From Chiua virens (lineage: Eukaryota > Basidiomycota > Agaricomycetes > Boletales > Boletaceae), in the NCBI GenBank assembly GCA_019787685.1, contig JAHNUO010000013.1, positions 558,001-622,000 of the forward strand: 64,000 nt of DNA. Reading direction: 5' to 3'. The notes below the pieces were generated by a model. That model did no database searches, had not been told where the DNA came from, and worked only from the letters and a program-made list of their open reading frames with translations. Shown here piece after piece: positions 53,394-64,000 of the stretch. Every line of letters begins with the position of its first letter. Position 1 is the first letter of the stretch. The translations under genes and the position numbers were made by a program.

Positions 53394-55330
53394 GGATCCG
53401 TCAAGGCTATTCACATGTCCGTACATACTCCGCAGACACAAATGGCCCTGTGCGGGGACGGACTGCATCCTAAGAATAGCTTTCCTGAAATATTCTGTAC
53501 CAGAAATAGTTTGGTTATTTGAGTGCCTTCTTTTGATATCTTGGCGTCGACTACTGGGACAGAAACTTGAAGACATCCTCGGCGAAACGGCAACCGCTTG
53601 CATCCCGTGACCCAAGCCTCTTGGCTGGGCTGGTAATTTAAACGCGTTACGCCGCATCCAAGACTACGGCAGTGGTACATCATGAGCATATGTCACAGAT
53701 AGATTTAACACGACCGTGTCCATAGGCATAGTTCAGCTTCCTGAGTTGAAAGAACAATTTGCGTTCTCTCAGCCAGTACACGACGTAGCGCTGATCGAGA
53801 TATCGATGCCACATATAGTACTGTTGCTCGCACTGGTTTGCCGAGATCTTGGCGATACCTCAGGCTAAGTATCTCTTGGTGTAGTTCCTTGGGTTACCCG
53901 CCACCATGTTATTGTCAATAACCATACGAGTCGACCATGACGTGCTGTGCCAGGGAAAACGCATCTCTGTGGTTTGTGGAGCGCTCAGGATACCACTGGC
54001 ACAAACGTTGCCTCACAATAGATCTAGTTCATGAATAGTATCTGGTATGGGCAAGCAATTCACCCCACGCACAGCATCAGCGATCCTCCAAACTTGATAG
54101 CCGTCCTACGATCAGGACCAAGTTGAGTTCGCGAGAAACTTGAAACTCATTACAAGACTCAAGACCTGGTCACGGACGAACTGAAGCAGGCGAGCCTCTC
54201 GACGGCGATTCCAAAGACCCGCCACCAAGGTACGCGCGACGACGCGTGCCACATGCACTCCTCTGAGTCCGCGGTGCCCATCCTCCTTCCCATCTCACCC
54301 CCGTCTTCCTCGCCGTCTTCGCACTTGGCGGCGTCCTGTCCCCCAGATTGTGGCCGCATCCTCGACCCATATGCCCAGGCTATGGCTTGGTTTATATGCG
54401 GCTATAGAGTAACCCCTCTGACTGGCATCTGTCAATCATTACCCGAAATGGATACAGTATGCAAGTCTTATTATAAAATTGGACAATTGTCGAGACTTTT
54501 TGCGAGGAAGTTCGCAAGTTCCTGACAATGGCTACCACGAAACTTCTCTCACCTCTTCTTATGGCAATCGGAATTCAATGGCACCAAATGTACGACCACC
54601 CACTGAACAGCACTGGTAATTTGGCAGGATGCTTAATTCGGCTTGGGAACTGCTTACGTAGTCTTGCTGCAGCTAGATTTTCTTGCAGTACACCCTAAGT
54701 ACTATTAGTTGATTTAGATGAGTGGGGGCACAATTTGGGGTCATCTTTTCCCATCTTATAGACTTGCAACAAGTTGTGCTCAGTGTGATAAGCCTGAGAC
54801 AAAGTAAGACAACATATACAATTAGACAATTATAGTTACAAAGTTTAACTAAGAAACTAATTCAAATCCATGATGGTCAGAAAAGCAGTTAACATACAAT
54901 CCATGGTAGAAATCTAAAGAGTTGTCAAATGTGGCATAATGTGACTCAGGAATAGTGTTCCTAGGTTCGGTTTTGGGCATACATAGTGCAGATGTGAGGA
55001 ATATTAGTGTACGAACTGTAGAATACACTCTTGGCTAGTGATGGACCAAATAATTAAGGCAATCGGCCCAGATTCGGTCGAGATTGGAGTATTTTAAAAC
55101 GGTATGTCATAAATCTGTTATTTTTATCTATATCAGTGTGACCGTGTGATATCATGGGATGAATACAGTACTGACTAAGCACTATATACTGACCCATGAA
55201 TCATGGAGATTGACCCAGAAATGGGGAAGATATGAGCATTGTCACACCCCATGTCATTTATCTCAATCTAAAAAGTAAATAGGGTCATAGAAATTCAAAA
55301 TAAATTGCTAAAATTCCAGAACAATTAGGT
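53394..55330. other. intergenic DNA without recognisable genes
   Basis: It contains the decayed copy of the 51.6-51.9 kb segment (about 53,900-54,180) and a short plus ORF at 54253-54525 without a domain. From 54,530 the sequence becomes AT-richer and I see nothing coding. Confidence 0.45.
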
Positions 55331-55835
55331 GAAGTGGGGAATCATCACCCCTATCAGGGTAAATCATCAGAAATCAGTTGCAATCAGTTGCAACCAGTTT
55401 TTTCTTTTCTTTTTGTGGTTTGTGATTTTTTGAAAAATCTTACTGTCCTTTTCAGGCAAGTTGACACCGTGGGAAAAATGCAAAGAAAAATGCCTCCTAC
55501 ATTGATATTCTCATACCACCTCAACCACTCATCAGAATTTCATGCAAACAATGCCATTCAACTCAGTCGACATCCTGGGACACATCTCACAAGGTCTGGT
55601 AGGGTGATTTGAAGATATCAGAAATTGTGATTTTGGGGCCCTCAGGATTTGGGTATGCCCCTCTGGATTTTTCTTATTCACAACCTTCAAGCTAATACAA
55701 AAATTACAGACACACCACAAGATAAAAGGGCTACACCCAAGCCTGCCATGCCACCAAAGTCATGTGATTTCACCCTTATGACAGTTCTTTATCTGCAGAC
55801 TCAAATTTGCCATCAGTGGTTTATATCATCTCAAA

Positions 55836-56115
55836 GGTGATCTGTGATGATTCATACCTTATTCAGCCCTACCTTCAATTCCCTTGCCTCCAGCTCTTTG
55901 CTTCCATGCTTGCCTGGAAGGTGATCTGCAACAATGTGCGCTCCAACAAGCCATTAATGGCCCTCCCTTTTATCCTTTGTGACCTTACTGGTTCTTTATA
56001 CTGACCCTGCACTTGCCTTGAAGGTGATCTCTGGTAATTGTGTTGTTCAGCCCTACCTTGCCTCCACCTCTTTGCCTCATACTCATCTCAGGTGATCTGT
56101 GATAATTCACACCCC
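55836..56115. repeat. imperfect minisatellite-like repeat (GGTGATCT units)
   Basis: Units beginning GGTGATCTGTGATRATTCA and followed by TTCAGCCCTACCTT...GCCTCCASCTCTTTGCYT recur about every 80-100 bp, with at least three or four partial copies. The flanks are non-coding. Confidence 0.5.
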
Positions 56116-56459
56116 TGCAATGTTTTCTATACTATTGTCTGATCTGTTTACTGTATGTGCACAAGTTCATGAACTATAGCTTTGGTTCCTCTGAGTTTTT
56201 CACTACAGATTGACTGACAATATCTCGTTTCACATGGTGCATTGTACCCCCAATAATGTATGGATGTTCAATGACAATGCTTGATTGGCTGTGTACTACA
56301 ATCTCATGCCATGCAACAGTTTCTGTCTCTATGATACATGGAGTGTTTGATTGATAATAGTGTGGACATACCATGACTCAGACTTGTGAGGATGAGGAAG
56401 CACCCACTGTTTCCCTGCATACAAGGGTGAACAGGGTGTAGACTGGGTCAGGTCCTTGT

Positions 56460-57216
56460 CGTCGTTGGCAACTCGTTGAGACAGACATGCCATGCGAACA
56501 ATATGACAATTGTTGCATTGTCGTTGTGTTGCGTCATGTCAACCTTGCTATGCTGTGCCATGTTGGATCAGGTCTGGTCCTCCTCCTCCTCCTCTCATTG
56601 TTGAGATGGATGTGACACATGGACAATGCAACAGTATATTGCATCATTGTCATGTCACACTGTCATCTTGTTCTGAGTCTTGTCATGTCATGGCATCATT
56701 GTTGTCACCATGAAGGGAGAAGGAGGGATGTGGTGGGCCTGGTAGCATGAGGGGTGTGGCACAAGGGAGAGGGTGGGGGGTGCCAGTAGGGTGAGGTAAC
56801 CATGTAGGAGGTGGGGTGGAGTTGTGTTGTTGTTGTTGTATTCATCACACATCATTGAGTTGTTTCCACAAAGGAGAGTGATGGTGGAGAGGGGGAGACA
56901 GCAAGGGTGGTGGCCTACTGATGAGATATGTGCATGTGTCATTGTCATCATGGCACATTCAAGTCTGAGTCTGAGTCATATTGTGTTGCGTCGTGGTCAT
57001 GTCATGTTGCCATGCACTGAGGTGGGCTAGGGAGGGTAAATGGATGTGCCATGTTGTTGTTGATATATCATGTGGTGTGAGTGGCATGACTTGGAAGGAG
57101 AAGTGGTGGTGGTGGGTAGGAGGGAGGACTTGGAGGGGTGAATGTGTGAGAGGCAAGGGATAGGAGGGCTGTGGTGAACATGACATGTGTTATCATCATC
57201 ACATTGTCATCATCAC
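56460..57216. repeat. simple-sequence-rich spacer
   Basis: Rich in TGTCATG, GTTGTTGTTG and GGTGGTGG runs. ORFs here are low-complexity artefacts. It ends at the LTR starting at 57217. Confidence 0.5.
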
Positions 57217-57784
57217 TGTAGGAAATAGGTATTCCCTGTGCTCACATAGCACATTTCCATACCCTGTTGTCACCCGATCCTGATCCTGATCTGTCTGCTT
57301 GTCCAGATTCATTGATATCACCCATCCGCATACTTATGCTCACCCGGATCTATGTTTTTCACATTTCTTTTATTCTGCCTTATTTTCTTTTGTTATATTT
57401 TGCTTTATCTGTACTTAGCATTCACAACCCTTGCAGGGTTAGTGATTCTGGTTCCAAGATTTTTAGTTTAATCATACTTACTTCAGACAAGTCTGAGGGT
57501 ATTCCTGAGGACTATAAAACTCACTGTATTGACAAATACAGTAGCTTTTGCCCATGCACATCTGTCTCACATCATTTTCAGTCGACATTCATTTTCTCTC
57601 GCTCTTCTCATGTTTTATCGATCCAGATTTGCCCCAGATTCATCTCAGACCACTCAAAAACCATTTCTCATCATTCACCAACTCAGTGTTGTCCCTGGAT
57701 CAAATGGAATTGCATTCCTTCACCCTCTTTTCTTTCTTTCAATCCCCCTGAGTATTGCACTACAGCTGGGATTTATTACCTTCA
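57217..57784 (+). mobile_element. 5' LTR of an E-lineage element (R1)
   Basis: It runs TGTAGGAAATAGG...ACCTTCA, 568 bp, the same family as 1095-1709 with a small deletion. It is followed by AC and TGGAGCCCACC, the tRNA-type primer site, so this is a 5' LTR and not a solo one. Many CpGs are decayed. Confidence 0.85.
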
Positions 57785-57786
57785 AC

Positions 57787-58270
57787 TGGAGCCCACCATG
57801 AGGAACTTCCAGAAGTTGATACAGACAACAACAACCTATCCACTCATTATTCACCCTGCTTGCAACACACCTTTGCTTCACTTCTCAGAAATTTTTTACC
57901 TCGGTTAATACCTCCTTGCATAGCATCATCACCCCTATCAAACCCTGCACCACTACCCTTATGCTGCTGCAGAACTCTAAGTGACATCAGACAAGTCAGA
58001 CAACACACCTGTCATGGCACACAGCGACCTGTACCACCATCTGAATTGTTACTATGCCATCACCTGGATATCTCCTACAGCTGCCCTTCCAGACTGCCTC
58101 TAGCGCCCAATGTTTTGATGCAACCATTCCATCACAGTTACCTGCCTTTTTGAAACATGTTGATCAGTTAGCTACAACCATCAGACTCATGGATGCACAG
58201 AAGATTAATACAGCAATCTGGTATGCCTACCCAGAAGACACCGATGTAGGAGTTAGATACTCCCTATGGT
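57787..58270 (+). pseudogene. leader and gag start of the R1 element, truncated by the R4 LTR
   Basis: After the primer site there is a decayed leader, then a frame at 58054-58270 (LPAFLKHVDQLATTIRLMDAQKINTAIWYAY) that resembles a retrotransposon gag N-terminus. It is cut at 58271, where another LTR (TGTAGGATACC) begins. No pol of this element is in the window. Confidence 0.5.
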
Positions 58271-58367
58271 TGTAGGATACCTTTTCCTTGCTCTTCATGC
58301 CAGCCCAGTTTCATTCCTAGTGTTTACAGATCATCCAAATCCACCTGAGTCCAATCCGAGTCAACGC
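58271..58367 (+). mobile_element. 5' LTR of the R4 element, first part
   Basis: It begins TGTAGGATACC and is cut at 58367 by a solo LTR. The remainder is at 59603-60144, giving about 635 bp in total, similar to related LTRs. Confidence 0.6.
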
Positions 58368-58981
58368 TGTAGGGAATAGGTATTCCCTGTGCTCGCATAG
58401 CATGTTTCCACACCCCATCATCACCCGATCCTGATCCTGATCTGTCTGCTTGTGCAAACTCATCCGGATTGCTGTATCTGTGCCCATTTTGCCTTGGACT
58501 CTTTTATTTTATTTTTGATGCTCCTTATTCATACTTAGCATTGGCTAGACCATGTCACACAGCCCTTGCAGGGACATTCAGGTGCCTCTCAAACTTTATA
58601 CCATACGAAAACCTTCTTTTTATTATTATCCTTACTTAGGACAAGTCTGAGGGTATTCCCGAGGACTATAAATTCACTGTATTGACAAAATACAGCAGCT
58701 TTTGCCTGTGCACATCTGTCTCACATCGTTTTCGGTTGATGTTCGTTTTCTCTCGCTCTCCTTGTGTTTTATTGATCTGGATTTGGACTGCTGTGTCTGC
58801 CTTTCCATCCGTTTTAATCTGGATTCGCCCCAGATTCATCTCAGACTACTCAAAAACCATTCCTCATCATTCACCAACTCAGTGTTGTCCCTGGGTCGAA
58901 TGGAATTGCATTCCTTCACCCTCATTCTATTTCTTTCAATCCCCCTGAGTATTGCACTTCAGCCGGGATTTATTACCTTCA
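58368..58981 (+). mobile_element. solo LTR R2 (TGTAGGG family)
   Basis: It is 614 bp with a perfect 4-bp duplication ACGC (58364-58367 and 58982-58985). TATAAA lies after the dyad GAGGGTATTCCCGAGG. Nested in the R4 LTR. Confidence 0.9.
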
Positions 58982-58987
58982 ACGCGA

Positions 58988-59602
58988 TGTAGAGAATAGG
59001 TATTCCCTGTGCTCGCATAGCACATTTCTGCACCCCGTTGTCACCCGATCCCGATCCTGATCTGTCTGCTTGTGCGAACTCATCCGGATTGCTGTATCTG
59101 CGCCTGTTTTGCCTCGGACTCTTTTATTTTATGTTTGATGCTCCTTATTCATACATAGCATTGGCTAGACCACGTCATGCAGCCCTTGCAGGGACATTTG
59201 GGTGCCTCTCGAACTTTATACCGTACAAAAACCTTCTTTTTATTATTATCCTTACTTAGGATGAGTCTGAGGGTATTCCCGAGGACTATAAATTCACTGT
59301 ATTGACAAAATACAGTAGCTTTTGCCCGTGCGCATCTGTCTCACATTGTTTTCGGTCAACGTTCGTTTTCTCTTGCTCTCCTTGTGTTTTATCGATCTGG
59401 ATTCAGACTGCTGTGTCCGCCTTTCTATCCGTTTTAATCCGGATTCGCCCCGGATTCATCTCGGACTACTCAAAAACCATTATTCATTGTTCACCAACTC
59501 AGTGTTGTCCCTGGGTCGAACGGAATCGCATTCCTTCACCCTCTTTTCTATTTCTTTCAATCCCCCTGAGTATTGCACTTCAGCCGGGATTTATTACCTT
59601 CA
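58988..59602 (+). mobile_element. solo LTR R3 (TGTAGGG family)
   Basis: It is 615 bp and starts 6 bp after R2. The flanks GCGA (58984-58987) and GCAA (59603-59606) differ by one CpG-type transition. The left copy overlaps the R2 duplication. Confidence 0.85.
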
Positions 59603-60144
59603 GCAATCCAATCCAGTTTCATTGTACGTATTCCGCTTCATCCGATTTGACTTGTTCTATTTGATTTGGCCTTATTAAGGTCGTTACTATCCTAACACCT
59701 TTTCTTTCTTTGTCATCTACAAGGTTTGACACCCCTTCTTAGCATACTCACCCTACGTTGATCATGTACACTTACTTAGGGTTGGATTACCTTTAACAGT
59801 CCTGGGTTATGCCCAGGACTATAAAACCATGTTTCTAACACAAAAATATCATCTTTCTGCATTCAGGAGATCTCCTGTTTACTCTCCCGTGTGTGAGTGA
59901 GCTGGATAGTTTTTCTTTTACCTTGTCCTATTGTTCCTCTGCATCTCATCTACTCGAATCAATACTCTCATCACCTCGACTCCACCCAGATACTTTTACA
60001 TTGACCGCTTTTCATTCCAGATCATTCAACAGCCTCTAGGACTCTTAGACAAACCTGAACCCTTTGTTCCTTCAAATATAACCCCCCTTGGGACAAACTT
60101 ATCATCCCACCTTTCTTCATACCACCTATTATTTGTTTTCTACA
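59603..60144 (+). mobile_element. 5' LTR of the R4 element, second part
   Basis: It ends TTTTCTACA, followed by AC and the primer site. Directly before TATAAAA there is a perfect dyad with 9-bp arms, AGTCCTGGG and CCCAGGACT, separated by 5 bp (59798-59820). Confidence 0.75.
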
Positions 60145-60146
60145 AC

Positions 60147-60165
60147 TGGAGCCCACCGCGAGGGG
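60147..60165 (+). promoter_or_regulatory. tRNA-type primer-binding site of the R4 element
   Basis: TGGAGCCCACCGCGAGGGG follows the LTR end after an AC spacer. The first 11 bases equal those after the R1 LTR and nearly those of element E. The tRNA is not identified. Confidence 0.7.
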
Positions 60166-60451
60166 TGGTTTCAGAAGGTTCAGATTTGGACGTCTTCATT
60201 CTCCCACTACTTTTCCTTCACTTGTCGCACACCTCGCCTACATCTGTTCCCGACCCGTGCCTTATCCGGTTTCACAAACTTTATTTTTTTTCGGACCTGG
60301 TTATGATACCTTCTGACTTTTAGTCACTGTTCACCCTGCCCGCACCCCTGGACCGCTACTAACCCTTTCTCCATGTTTTACGATACACCCGCCCATAGCT
60401 ACAAAGGTCACGAGCCCATCAGACAATCAACTGACACCATTTTCGTCCATC

Positions 60452-61080
60452 ATGATCACAGCTAGCATAATCTGGATGCTGTATCGAGGCACCCCGGATG
60501 CACCAACCTTCAGCGGAAAAGCTTCCCATCTCCAGCCATATCTAGATGATGACGACTTTCTTTGCACATGCGTTGGACTGCCCCAATCAAAGAAAGTATG
60601 GTATGCATTGCACTACATCAATCCCAGTATACGCGACCTTTGGGAGATCCTACCTGAAGCAGTTGCCGATCCGCTGGATTGGCAGGCATTCATTATAGCC
60701 GTCAAGACACTCTACCTGGAACTTGATAACCGGTACCGTTTCGAGGATCTCCAAAATCTCGTCAATCACTATCGATCCAAGTCAATGCACTCCCTTGACA
60801 AGCTGGGGAAGTATATTTGAGAATTTACAAAAATATCATCATTCCTTCTCACCTGACAATGAATAGCTACCCTTGATTGAGACTTTCTTTTTCTTAGTGG
60901 TTTCCCAGTCGATTTACAGTACGAGATTTGTCAACAGTTAGTGATCCTGTGACCAGATATCCACCTGGATGCCTCGTATGTGCTCGATGATGTTCATGAC
61001 ACAGCTGAGTTTCTTTTATCAGGATCACATTCTTATTTTACACCTACACCTTCACTTTGCCTTCGATCACCTTCACTTTT
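60452..61080 (+). pseudogene. gag of the R4 element
   Basis: The frame 60452-60820 reads TFSGKASHLQPYLDDDDFLC, WEILPEAVADPLDWQAFIIA and LYLELDNRYRFEDLQ, a gypsy capsid domain. After a TGA it continues with FPVDLQYEICQQLVIL and a stop, then PDIHLDASYVLDDVHDTAEFLL, typical of this gag lineage. An ATG upstream of 60452 is uncertain. Pol is not found downstream, so the element is internally deleted or rearranged. Confidence 0.7.
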
Positions 61081-61099
61081 GCTACCTGACACTTACAGT

Positions 61100-62917
61100 C
61101 TGCTTCCGTATAACTGACCCATCCCTTCATCCATTTTTATTTCACCATCAATCCAAGGACCGCCTACTAACTCGTATAGTTCTGGGGTTATCGCACCGGT
61201 TACGGACATCAACCCGTGTGTTGCTCTGTCATCGCGACTGTCAGTTACGGAATGACTGACAGATTTCACTATCGACCCGACCGTGTTAACTGAACTGGTC
61301 TCACCACTCTCAATCCTGATTGCACCTCGCACGACCGTCATCACAACACCTCTCAGCATCATGGACGCGCGGTCAGCCTGTCCTTGCGACCTACTTGACA
61401 TCGAATCAGACACTCTGTCATATTCAGTAACAACTCAGCCAGTAGTACACGACACAGCACCACATCCAATTGAAACCGATCATGATTTGGACGATCCATA
61501 CGATGGATCGGTCAATCCCATAATCAGCCCTGCCATTTCTCTGCTACAAAATACCCCTGTTGTTGTGTCCACACTCGGTCTCACATCCGAACTGGCCTCT
61601 TGTCCCATTCCTCTGAAATTGCTTTCAAATGCTCCCTATTAACCCATCCCCCATTCATGTCGACCATTTTCCCTTTTCCTACTACAGCTGCTTGGTCCGT
61701 GGACCGCTATTATACTGAGTCAGGCATTACCAGCCGATAATATCGTTTTGATCTGCAGTGTACATGAGCCACCTCAACTATACCCTGACTGCCCCAGGCA
61801 TTCATTTTTATCTATTTTCATTTCATATCCGCGCAAGACTAACATTTTAGGATGAACTGATCCGCCGGCTGAGACAGTCCTAACCAGTCGTATCCAGATC
61901 GCTGCCGTTTGCATACCCCCAAGGCCCACGAAACATCTGAACGTTCGTGCAGGCACCTTTCAACTACTCATTCTACCTACACACACGTCCTTACCTCATT
62001 TTAATCCGCTTCCCTCTTGCATTCGTTCATCTGCGTTCCTGTCATTTACTATTCAAGTTCCCCTCATTCACATCCAGTCTTCTGTTATGGCTGCTTTGCC
62101 TTTGTTCTCACCATCCACCTTGGCAGCCGGCTTCACCGCGGCGCCTTCAAAACTTAATCTGCCTATTCCTCATCTGTCACTGCTTAATCTGCGAGTACAT
62201 ATAACACTTCCCTTGCGTACTTTCAATGCCCAGGAGGTCATCATTTCAAGTTCCCCTTGGTGTGAGCTTGGTTGGTACCTAATACCAAGCTCAGTTTTTC
62301 ATGCTTTTAGTCGCATAACATGCACTTTCGATGCCATCTGCTCATATACAGATCTGCTTCTGCGCATTACTAACTGGTTCATTGATTTTATAGTTCAACC
62401 TGATGATCCGCCGTTGTTAGTCGATGTTGCAACTACTTGGCAATGGTCCAAGCATCGTCTCAAAGCATAAAACATACAGTTAGCCATATGATACGTATCT
62501 GTCTCTATCCTGGGATTCAACCGGTGCTCTCTATCTCACCCCGGGATTCGATCCGGTGCCTCTAAAACAATGAAACCATCCATATACTGCCAGTTCCTTT
62601 GCCTTTGATCATAACCGTTGCTATTTAGATATTCACTTTCGCTACTACTTCTTTTGTCTCATCCGAAACCAAATACTGTCATATGCAATCCGGCCGCTTG
62701 GCAAAGCGATTTGTGCAGGTATAGACTCGAAATCTGCCCAAAGAAGACAAGCCAGATGGACAACTGCACCCCATATTAATTATTCTCGTTTCTTTTCACT
62801 CACATTTCGTTTCATTAATCACTTTCCATTCGTTGCTTACTTAGGGATCACGACTGGATTGGACAGAAGACATGGATTGATTGCTATACTACGACACAGC
62901 AGGAACGAAAACCCTAT
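61100..62917. other. unassigned internal region of the R4 element
   Basis: Plus ORFs at 61283-61642 (acidic, Thr/Ser/Pro-rich) and 62087-62470 (127 aa with a Trp-rich C-terminus) have no family I recognise. No RT, RNase H or integrase motifs were found. A pair of tRNA T-arm-like sequences lies at about 62510-62565. Confidence 0.4.
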
Positions 62918-63870
62918 CTACAGAAGCTGTAGTACGGCCTTCACCTTCTCCAACTCAGCCTCCTTCGATGCGATTGCCGTCCCTTTATCCGCCAACTGCA
63001 TCTCGAGTGTCTTGTACTTGGTTTTGGAGGCAAGCAGCTCTGCCTCCATAGTGAGCATGGCCTGTTTGGCCATGTCGACCTGAGAGCGTGTGGGTCCATC
63101 TTGACCTGACATCTTCTGCTTCTTCTCAGGGCCCATATCCTCTTCCTCCTTGTTGTCCACAATGGATGCCTTAGCCTTAGGACGTGGCTTTGGCCTTGCC
63201 TTGCGCATATCCAGAACCGGATTGGACGGTTCCACGAAGAGTCGGCGTGGTGGTACGAATACCACCGGTTTTTGCGAAGCTAAACCGTGTATTAAGACAC
63301 ACAGATTGATGAGCAACACGTTATTACTCACCTGGGACCCTCGTTGCTTCTGCCTTCCCATGTGTCTTCGCCCTCTTGCCGCCACACCTGCTTGAATATG
63401 TGCAGCTCTGGCGGTCCTTTCCGCAGCATCTGCATACATGACTGGGGACCCCAAAGCAGGGGTACCCTGCACCTTCGCACCACTTGCACAGCACCTCATG
63501 GTCGATGTCACCTTCCTCCCACAGCGAATTGGAATGGGTCAGTGGCGTACTCTTGGCCATGCTGCTCTCAACAATGATCGGCTCATCCTCGTCCTTCAAC
63601 TTGTTCTCCATCACAATGGGATGCTGCGCATACTGGATATGTATCCGGACATGCACCTTCTGTTTCTCTCTCCCCTCTGGCGCTTTCCCCTTCTCCTCAT
63701 GCCTTCCTCACACCTTCTTGTCTCCCGCATCCTCTCTTTCCTCACTCTTGTGCACTGCCACTGTTGCCTTTGCCGTGTCATCAGTCGCCTTTCATAGCTT
63801 CTTGGCTGCATCCCACCATTCCATCGCCTTCTGCGACTCTTGAATTGCAAGGGTGACTGTGTTGTCAACC
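62918..63870 (-). pseudogene. antisense zinc-cluster/coiled-coil gene of the R4 element (spliced)
   Basis: Minus strand. The first part (63870-63620) reads ESQKAMEWWDAAKKL and onward with two TGA codons. From an internal Met at 63611 the frame is open to the splice donor. The cluster is CKWC, six residues, C, seven residues, C, with CC and a final C after GKDRQS (a CX2CX6CX7CX2CX6C pattern). The intron is 63331-63280 (GTGAGT...TTTAG, 52 bp). Exon 2 (63279-62918) has a basic stretch (RKARPKPRPKAKA) and a long coiled coil (MAKQAMLTMEAELLASKTKYKTLEMQL). It is related in layout to the genes at 18841-19761 and 23089-24319. The two TGAs suggest decay unless translation starts at 63611. Confidence 0.7.
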
Positions 63871-63899
63871 CAAGCCTCGACGCCAGCGTCCCGAGCCTA

Positions 63900-64000
63900 G
63901 TGACTCCGTGGCCTGGCCTGAAAGCCCTGAGCTGATCAAGCCGGGCCCCAAAAAGCTTGGCCGAGCTGGGCCGTATTAGGGGCTTGGTGGGGCTTGGAGC
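63900..64000. repeat. GC-rich repeat with GGCTTGG/GGGCC motifs at the window edge
   Basis: Repeated GGCTTGG, GGGCC and GAGCTG motifs stand out against the surrounding composition. The unit and extent cannot be judged because the window ends here. Confidence 0.35.

Noticed and set aside
56460..57216. Coding ORFs in the TGTCATG/GTTGTT-rich spacer
   Set aside because: Low-complexity sequence gives open frames on both strands. There are no domains or splice signals.
62510..62570. A functional tRNA gene
   Set aside because: Only T-arm-like segments are visible; no acceptor pairing, anticodon arm or A box could be assembled.
1..64000. CRISPR array, prokaryotic operons or phage
   Set aside because: No regularly spaced repeats. 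Introns, chromodomains and eukaryotic transposons exclude a prokaryotic origin.

Overview
The window comes from a filamentous fungus, almost certainly an agaricomycete (mushroom-forming basidiomycete). The evidence is the mix of transposons (Ty3/gypsy chromoviruses, KDZ, Plavaka, a Tnp2-like family, Tc1/mariner) and introns of about 48-66 bp with GT-AG ends. No prokaryotic gene, rRNA, intact tRNA or CRISPR array is visible. Nearly all of the window is nested mobile DNA. Only about 50.4-54.5 kb looks like host sequence.

Layout. 1-5670: minus-strand Ty3/gypsy element F, with its 5' LTR at 5240-5670 and two extra small ORFs before gag; a solo LTR splits its RT. 5671-9308: poorly coding DNA with a solo LTR. 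9332-22062: complete plus-strand chromovirus A, bounded by a GCTGG duplication. A carries three long-TIR Tc1/mariner elements, a solo LTR in its integrase, a chromodomain, and an open spliced antisense gene for a zinc-cluster protein. A itself sits inside the 3' LTR of minus-strand element E (22063-28465, plus 9309-9331). E also has a decayed antisense zinc-cluster gene.

28862-30767 and 39307-40668 are two halves of one minus-strand KDZ transposase gene. They are separated by plus-strand chromovirus D (30768-39306) and flanked by a 132-bp duplication. 41488-48777 is a nearly intact Plavaka element with a transposase and a divergent seven-exon accessory gene. It lies inside a Tnp2-like transposase pseudogene. 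50.4-54.5 kb holds an LRR/F-box-like host pseudogene and a small secreted-protein gene. 54.5-57.2 kb is non-coding with minisatellite-like repeats. 57217-64000 holds a second nest of E-lineage LTRs and a gag remnant, ending with a third antisense zinc-cluster gene.

Main results. (1) Three LTR elements from two lineages carry an antisense, intron-containing gene for a CX2CX6CXnCX2CX6C protein; where the 3' LTR is visible (A and E) the gene lies beside it. The A copy is fully open (290 codons) although the sense pol genes are wrecked. (2) The LTRs of these elements carry CCG arrays or dyads that could bind such a protein. (3) LTR families A, D and F carry exact 11-nt self-priming signals of the Tf1 type, while the E lineage has a tRNA-type primer site after a 2-nt spacer. 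(4) Imperfect target duplications and most nonsense codons are explained by CpG decay.
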